64,000 nt of DNA from JBHOQS01 sp042408875 (GTDB taxonomy: Bacteria; Chloroflexota; UBA11872; JBHOQS01), in contig JBHOQS010000009.1 in assembly GCA_042408875.1 (NCBI GenBank), positions 1 to 64,000 of the forward strand, read 5' to 3'. A program made the translations under genes and the position numbers. Position 1 is the first letter of the stretch, and each line of letters starts with the position of its first letter. Shown one piece after another: positions 59,494-64,000 of this stretch. The notes beneath the pieces were generated by a model. The model made no database searches. It was not told the DNA's origin and saw nothing but the letters and a program-made list of their open reading frames with translations.

Positions 59494-60073
59494 CTGCGGG
59501 ATGTTTCCGTGCCGCGTGATGCTGTGGTATCGCGCTGTGCGCGCGAGTCAGAACGAGCCGATGCTGCAGCGGCAGCGCAGGGAGAGGTGGACCCCTTACT
59601 GCGTACTGCGTAGAGACGCTCCTGGCCAGGGCCCGATCTCTCCCCGCTCGACACTGCGCGCCTGCCAGCTCGAGCCCCTCCTCTCCGTACAGGGCAAGGG
59701 CTGGACTGCATGCTAGCGATCACGACACCACCTACCCGCGCGGGCGCCCCTCCCCGCACGCGGAGAGGGGCCCTCCTCTCCTCGCGCGAACCAGGGGGCT
59801 ATGCTCTATTGGCATAGCATAGCCCGTAATACTGACAATTTTGCACAACATTCCGGCCCCGAATCAGGGCGTGGTATATTGCTATAAATGCACAGTCTTG
59901 GCTGTGCGAGGCTGCGCAGCCTCGGCATGACTGGCGCCCTTTAGGGCCTTTTAGCTGTTGCAATTCTGATCAGCACATGCTAGGGTGGGAGGTGGCGCGA
60001 TAGGGGGAGATCGCGCGCGAGGGGTGAGGCAGGCTGAGCTCCGAGTGCCTGGGGCAGGACAGGATGGGGTACC
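59494..60073. other. 580-nt intergenic region rich in hairpins, AT-rich core
   Basis: No protein gene is supported. A 7-bp tandem repeat TACTGCG lies at 59597-59610. GGGCTATGCT (59796-59805) pairs with AGCATAGCCC (59816-59825). An AT-rich core runs from about 59805 to 59890, followed by three back-to-back hairpins described separately. It precedes the winged-helix/DnaA-domain gene pair, so it might hold regulatory or origin-like sites, but no DnaA box was found. Confidence 0.5.
59890..59952 (+). ncRNA. Candidate small structured RNA, three adjacent hairpins
   Basis: GCACAG/CTGTGC (59890-59907) is followed directly by the palindrome GAGGCTGCGCAGCCTC (59908-59923) and by GCCCTTTAGGGCCTTTT (59936-59952), a short hairpin with a T-rich tail like an intrinsic terminator. 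TATAAA at 59883-59888 could be a -10, without a good -35. It may instead be a leader of the next operon. Confidence 0.35.
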
Positions 60074-60514
60074 GTGGGCAGGCGGTGGAACTGGTACAGC
60101 GGACCGCACTACCGGGAGCTGAGCGGCGAGGCCTTCAAGCTGTACATCTGGCTGCGCACTCAGCTTGAGGAGGGCGCGCCGGAGAGCGTGCGGGAGGCGC
60201 AGCACCTGCGCGCGCAAGGGTATCTGGCAGTCGCCGCAAGCTCCGAGCGCATCCGGGCTGAGGCGCTCAACGTCAGCCGCAGCACGCTGGTGCGAGTCGT
60301 GCAGGAGCTGCGCGCGGCGGGGCTCTGCGCGGTCCAGCCGTACCGTCGCGGCTACATCTTTCTGCTCGGCGAGTGGGTGGTGCGCCCCAGCCCGCGAACT
60401 GGCCAGCCGGTGTACCTGCGCGGCTACTACGCAGACGGCCTGCCGCCGCACGCCACATCAGGCAGGGAAGGAGGCGAGGATGGCGACGCTGCGCCGCCTG
60501 GCGCCGGAGACTGA
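60074..60514 (+). CDS. Winged-helix protein paired with the DnaA-domain protein
   Basis: This 146-residue protein has RRWNWYSGPHYRELSGEAFKLYIWLRTQLEEG, like N-terminal segments of replication or plasmid regulators. A helix-turn-helix region follows (AASSERIRAEALNVSRSTLVRVVQELRAAGLCAV) with a wing (PYRRGYIFLLGEWVV). The acidic C-terminal tail is probably disordered. It begins with GTG after GGATGGGG and overlaps the next gene by 35 bp, so the two are translationally coupled. Family membership is by pattern only. Confidence 0.65.
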   Translation: MGRRWNWYSGPHYRELSGEAFKLYIWLRTQLEEGAPESVREAQHLRAQGYLAVAASSERIRAEALNVSRSTLVRVVQELRAAGLCAVQPYRRGYIFLLGEWVVRPSPRTGQPVYLRGYYADGLPPHATSGREGGEDGDAAPPGAGD

Positions 60515-62258
60515 CGCGCCGCCAGCGGAAACCGGCGTTGCCCCCGCTGGCGAGGCACGCCGCGCCGGATCAAGCTTCGACGCCCGCTACGGCAAGCTCC
60601 TCCGCACCGCCGGAATCGGCACCGTGCCCTTTGCTCTGTTCTACTACCAGGCTGAGCTCGGGCTTCAGCCGCAAGAGGTGTGGTTCATCACCTACGTGCT
60701 GGCGCATCGCTGGACGAGCGACCTGCCCTTTCCCTCGCTCGCCGGCATGGCGCGCCACTCGGGCCTGACCAAGCGGGCCCTGCGCAACTACAAAGACTCG
60801 CTGGTCGCGAAGGGCTTCCTGATCGTCCACGAGCGGCGGCGGCCCGACGGCGGCACTACCTCGCACGGATATGACTTCTCCCCCCTGTTCGACCGGCTCG
60901 ATGCGCTAATTATGCGCGACCTGCATATCTGGGGACAGCGCAGCCCCCAGCTTCTCTCCGCTGCCAGGCATGGCGCGCACACAGCGCACTCCGACCCGGA
61001 GGACCCTGGTCTCCCTCCCCCCGGGGAATACCTGTGCCCCCAGGGGAGGGGAATAGACGTACCTCCGGCAGGGAAACGCGTGCTCTCCGGGCGGAAGCGC
61101 GCCGGTTCCCCATCCCCAGGGAATGCACCTTCCCCGCGAATCGAATCAGATCCCGTCGAATCAGATCCCGCTGAAAGAGATTCTCTTGGACTCGATGCAG
61201 CCGACGGAGCGACTGTCGCGGGTGACAAGAACGGGGAGGACGACCGGTACGAGTACCACCAGTCAGGCGATACTCGACCACACGCTCTCCGTGTCCCTAG
61301 CAGGTTCGATCACTTGGCACGTGCGATACCAGACTGCCAGACAGCCGGTGCTTGGCCTCACTTAGAGCCCGGAAAGCGCGCAGGAGCAGCGCTCGGGAGG
61401 GACCCAGGGGCAGCAGATGCGGGACGAGCGGCGACGCACAGCGCCACTAGTGCGCTGCCGGCGCCTGCCGCGCTGCCGGATGCTGTAACAGGCAGCGATA
61501 CGCTCGAGCGGCTGATCGACGAGCTCTCCCAGCGCTTTAATGACGCACCGGAGCATCGCGCGGCCAATCGCACGCGGGCGCGGCGGCTGTGGCGAGAGAG
61601 CGGCATGGCCGAGCCTGAATTCCTCGCGCTGGTGCGCGAGGCCGAGCGCCGCACACTAGAGTGTGCGCCCAGGATCAGGAAACAGTCAACGGTGAGCAAA
61701 AATACGGCCAACAAAATGCCGTACTTCTTCGCTGTTCTATCGAACCTGGTGCGGGCCGGGGCACCGGGCGCGTCTCGCGCGGCAAGCTCTGGCATACCAG
61801 GCTGCCACACCACAATCCCTGTGGCCAGACAGGTGCAAGAAGGGGCGCTGTCCGGAGGAGGACCGCACCCAGAGCGCCCTCCCGCAGGGCGTCCAATGGA
61901 GCAGGGGCAGGAGGGCGTCGAGCCAGTCCAGGCCGTCTGGGCGGCAGCCTGTGCGGTGCTCAGAGCACGGGTCAGCCCCGCGAGCTACCGCGCCTTCGTC
62001 GAGCCAGCACAGCCGCAGCGGCTGGCGGACGGCGTCCTCGTACTTGCTGCGGCGGATCTCTTCGCCTATGAGATGCTGCGGCGGCGCTTCAGCGAGATCC
62101 TGGAGAGCGCAGTGAGCGAGGCGCTTGGACGGCCCTGCCGCGTGGTCGTGCTGTTCCCGGGCGAGCCGGTGGCGCCGGATGAGCAGGCAGCGCACGATCA
62201 CAGGGGAGAGACGCCTGTCGCAGGCACTGCCGCCTCAGCGGCCAGGCCGGGTGTGTGA
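60480..62258 (+). CDS. Replication-type fusion: winged helix, linker, DnaA domain I
   Basis: This 592-residue protein has an N-terminal winged-helix domain (residues 35-135: QEVWFITYVLAHRWTSDLPFPSLAGMARHSGLTKRALRNYKDSLVAKGFLIV) of the kind seen in replisome organisers. A long disordered Pro/Gly/Asp-rich linker (150-320) is followed by a helical segment ending NKMPYFFAVLSNLV (about 390-430). Near the C-terminus is VWAAACAVLRARVSPASYRAFVEPAQPQRLADGVLVLAAADLFAYEMLRRRFSEILESAV, a DnaA N-terminal (domain I) match. DnaA domain I recruits DnaB helicase. No AAA+ or DnaA-box-binding domain is present. ATG 60480 has AAGGAGG upstream. Confidence 0.72.
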   Translation: MATLRRLAPETDAPPAETGVAPAGEARRAGSSFDARYGKLLRTAGIGTVPFALFYYQAELGLQPQEVWFITYVLAHRWTSDLPFPSLAGMARHSGLTKRALRNYKDSLVAKGFLIVHERRRPDGGTTSHGYDFSPLFDRLDALIMRDLHIWGQRSPQLLSAARHGAHTAHSDPEDPGLPPPGEYLCPQGRGIDVPPAGKRVLSGRKRAGSPSPGNAPSPRIESDPVESDPAERDSLGLDAADGATVAGDKNGEDDRYEYHQSGDTRPHALRVPSRFDHLARAIPDCQTAGAWPHLEPGKRAGAALGRDPGAADAGRAATHSATSALPAPAALPDAVTGSDTLERLIDELSQRFNDAPEHRAANRTRARRLWRESGMAEPEFLALVREAERRTLECAPRIRKQSTVSKNTANKMPYFFAVLSNLVRAGAPGASRAASSGIPGCHTTIPVARQVQEGALSGGGPHPERPPAGRPMEQGQEGVEPVQAVWAAACAVLRARVSPASYRAFVEPAQPQRLADGVLVLAAADLFAYEMLRRRFSEILESAVSEALGRPCRVVVLFPGEPVAPDEQAAHDHRGETPVAGTAASAARPGV

Positions 62259-62382
62259 CGCTAGGCGACAGCGTGGGCGCTATGCACACACTTGCTGGAC
62301 CGCTGCTGGACCGCAGGGACCTGGGCAGAGTGCAGCCGGGAAGCGCGATGCTAGACGGCCTGCCAGCGCGCGGGTGGCCCAG

Positions 62383-63801
62383 CTACCTCCCGACGGTTGA
62401 CCACGCCTCGTCCAGCGCCCGCTGGCAGATCACCTGGGCATCGTCGAGCGCCTGCTTGGCGGTCTTGTCTTCCAGGATCACCGCGTGGTACTGCGCCCCG
62501 TCGGGCGCACCGTGAATGGCATCCCACATGGCGATCGCCGCCAGCGATGGCTCGCGGATGCGCGTGTACTTCAGGAGCTCGACGGCGAACTTCAGCCCGT
62601 CGTCGATCGCCTGGATACCGGTGCGGTACCTGGTGAACAGCTTCTGGTCCAGGTCCGGCTGCGTGGTCATGGTCGGCAGCACGTACCCGCCAGCCGCCGC
62701 GGCGTCGGCCTTGCGCTGCTCAAACTGGACCACATAGCCTTCCTCACTCACCAGGAACTGGATGAACCTCCAGGCCAGGTCTGGCGCGGAGAAGCCCTGC
62801 GGGATGACGAACGAGTGGCCGCCTGACCAGGTGAGCGGCCGGTCGCCGGCCTTGCGCAGGGGCGGGATGGCGTAGCCGAACCGCATGTCCGGGCGATACT
62901 GCGCGATGCTCGTCAGGCGCCCGTTGGTCTGGAGGTCCAGGGCTAGCGTGTTCACCAGGAAGGGGTGCTGGCCGCCACTCCAGGACCGCTCGTCCTCGAA
63001 GGCCCGGATGGCCTGCCCGCCGCCCTGCGCCCGAGAGAGCGTCTGCATCCACTGGAGGGCCTCGACGTTCTCCGGCCGGTTGACGGTCGCCGTCTTGCCG
63101 TCGGGGGTCTGGAAGCCGCCGCCGTTCTGCCAGGCGAAGAGGTTAAAGTGCATCTGGGCGCGGTACGGATGCACACCGAGCTGGGCGATGCCGCTGCCGC
63201 CCCGCTTGGTCAACTTCGCAGCGTACTCACGGAACTCATCCCAGGTTGCCGGCCCCTTCTCCGCGTTGAGCCCAGCTTCTTCCAGGAGGTCTTTGTTCCA
63301 GTACAGAAAACGCACGTCGGTGGTGCAGGGCACCGCGTAGTACTTGCCGTCTGCGATGCCGCGGGCCTCTTCGAGCGTGGCCTCAACGTGGCGCTTCCAG
63401 TCGTACCGGTCACGCTTCGCTAGGTCGTCGAGCGGCAGGAAGACGTTTCGAATAGCAAACGCGGCGACCTGGAACCGGTCGAAGAAGGCGACGGCCGGCG
63501 GCGTGCCGGCAGCGATAGCGGTGGTGAACCGCTCAAGTGCCCGCTGGCCCTGCCCGCCCACATCGGCCGCCGCAGTGGCCTCCAGATGCGGGTACTTCTG
63601 GTTCCAGGCGTTGACCTGCGCCACGCGGTCGTTAGCTGTGCCGATCCACGCCTCGAATTTCATCGGCCGGTGCCGTTCCAGCGAGATACCGCCCTGCTCG
63701 CCTGCTCCGCCCGGTGCCGGGCCGGTACGGCATGCTGCCAGGACCGTCCCCACAGCTACTGGGCCCGTGCCAAGGACCGTTCGCCGAGTTACTCGCTGCA
63801 T
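62383..63801 (-). CDS. Extracellular solute-binding lipoprotein, family 1
   Basis: This 472-residue protein has a twin-arginine-like signal (VTRRTVLGTGPVAVGTVLAAC) and lipid Cys24. Body features: MKFEAWIGTANDRVAQVNAWNQKYPHLEA, GTPPAVAFFDRF, YYAVPCTTDVRFLYWNKDLL, and LAWRFIQFLVSEEGYV. The ATG at 63799-63801 has GAGGAGG nine bases upstream; the frame extends to 63900 but lacks sense there. A promoter candidate (63962-63934) fits the strand. It is the seventh orphan binding protein in the window. Confidence 0.87.
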   Translation of the reverse strand: MQRVTRRTVLGTGPVAVGTVLAACRTGPAPGGAGEQGGISLERHRPMKFEAWIGTANDRVAQVNAWNQKYPHLEATAAADVGGQGQRALERFTTAIAAGTPPAVAFFDRFQVAAFAIRNVFLPLDDLAKRDRYDWKRHVEATLEEARGIADGKYYAVPCTTDVRFLYWNKDLLEEAGLNAEKGPATWDEFREYAAKLTKRGGSGIAQLGVHPYRAQMHFNLFAWQNGGGFQTPDGKTATVNRPENVEALQWMQTLSRAQGGGQAIRAFEDERSWSGGQHPFLVNTLALDLQTNGRLTSIAQYRPDMRFGYAIPPLRKAGDRPLTWSGGHSFVIPQGFSAPDLAWRFIQFLVSEEGYVVQFEQRKADAAAAGGYVLPTMTTQPDLDQKLFTRYRTGIQAIDDGLKFAVELLKYTRIREPSLAAIAMWDAIHGAPDGAQYHAVILEDKTAKQALDDAQVICQRALDEAWSTVGR

Positions 63802-63933
63802 ACGGTGCCTCCTCGCCTTACGCATCTCTCGTCTCGGGCCATGCAGGGTTCCATGCGATGGGACATCCTCAATAAGGGCGCCGCGGCGCACGTCGCACAC
63901 GCGCTAATGCACGACGACGCCCATTTGATTGCC

Positions 63934-63962
63934 AGCGTACCCCATCAACGAGGTTCCGTCAA
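63934..63962 (-). promoter_or_regulatory. Promoter candidate for the last binding-protein gene
   Basis: On the minus strand TTGACG (63962-63957) and TACGCT (63939-63934) are 17 bp apart. The transcript would start near 63927, about 126 nt before the ATG. AGAAGGAGG on the same strand at the window edge may belong to another gene. Confidence 0.45.
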
Positions 63963-64000
63963 GAGGTGTGTAAACATGCGTCAGGCGGCGACCTCCTTCT

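Noticed and set aside
1..64000. CRISPR array, tRNA, rRNA, integrase or transposase genes
   Set aside because: No regularly spaced repeats, no T-loop (GGTTCGAATCC-type) sequence in a tRNA context, and no DDE or tyrosine recombinase motifs were found.

Overview
This is a GC-rich bacterial chromosome segment, densely packed with genes on both strands and with no rRNA, tRNA, CRISPR or integrase that I can see. The mix of genes fits a free-living heterotroph of the Chloroflexota, perhaps near Thermomicrobia. It includes many twin-arginine or Sec lipoprotein sugar-binding proteins, Zwf with OpcA, a winged-helix protein carrying a DnaA domain I, tandem universal stress proteins, and very few pyrimidine-rich terminators. 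No marker gene in the window fixes the taxonomy, so this placement is inference.

Layout: 1-3.7 kb, a KhtT/KhtU-like cation/proton antiporter pair, then a rhomboid protease and an SDH-type membrane serine protease behind a structured leader. 3.7-7.9 kb, a triple-GAF histidine kinase and two receiver-only response regulators. 7.9-13 kb, two orphan sugar-binding lipoproteins, a membrane protein and a frameshifted Uma2 gene. 12.7-18.7 kb, MarR regulator, DoxX, then zwf-opcA, an orphan E1-beta subunit and rpiB. 18.7-25 kb, VOC protein and sulfurtransferase, a hydrolase, guaB, a Uma2 pseudogene and a thioredoxin-fold lipoprotein. 25-38.3 kb, a carbohydrate region (heparinase II/III-like lyase, sugar-binding protein, Gfo/Idh/MocA oxidoreductase, glycoside hydrolase, PhyH dioxygenase), with pncB and a damaged MntA/HepT module inside it. 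38.8-41 kb, a GH36-like alpha-galactosidase. 41-51.5 kb, a stress-type cluster (two tandem UspA proteins, secondary alcohol dehydrogenase, DksA/TraR-like protein, Mg2+ P-type ATPase) followed by an ABC-2 exporter. 51.5-64 kb, dnaX, four more orphan sugar-binding proteins, a nuclease-like/DUF2283 pair, a YdjM-like membrane protein, and a winged-helix/DnaA-domain pair.

Three themes stand out. First, seven family-1 substrate-binding lipoproteins occur with no ABC permease of the MalF/MalG type next to any of them. Second, perfect short tandem duplications (7-23 bp) recur at more than ten loci; several have changed a reading frame or start site (Uma2, aldo/keto reductase, MntA). Third, the palindrome core GGAGAACTCC lies exactly 34 bp from a plausible -10 box upstream of both a UspA gene and the dksA-like gene. 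That is the geometry expected of an activator-controlled stress regulon.

All functional calls are by reading motifs; no database search was possible.
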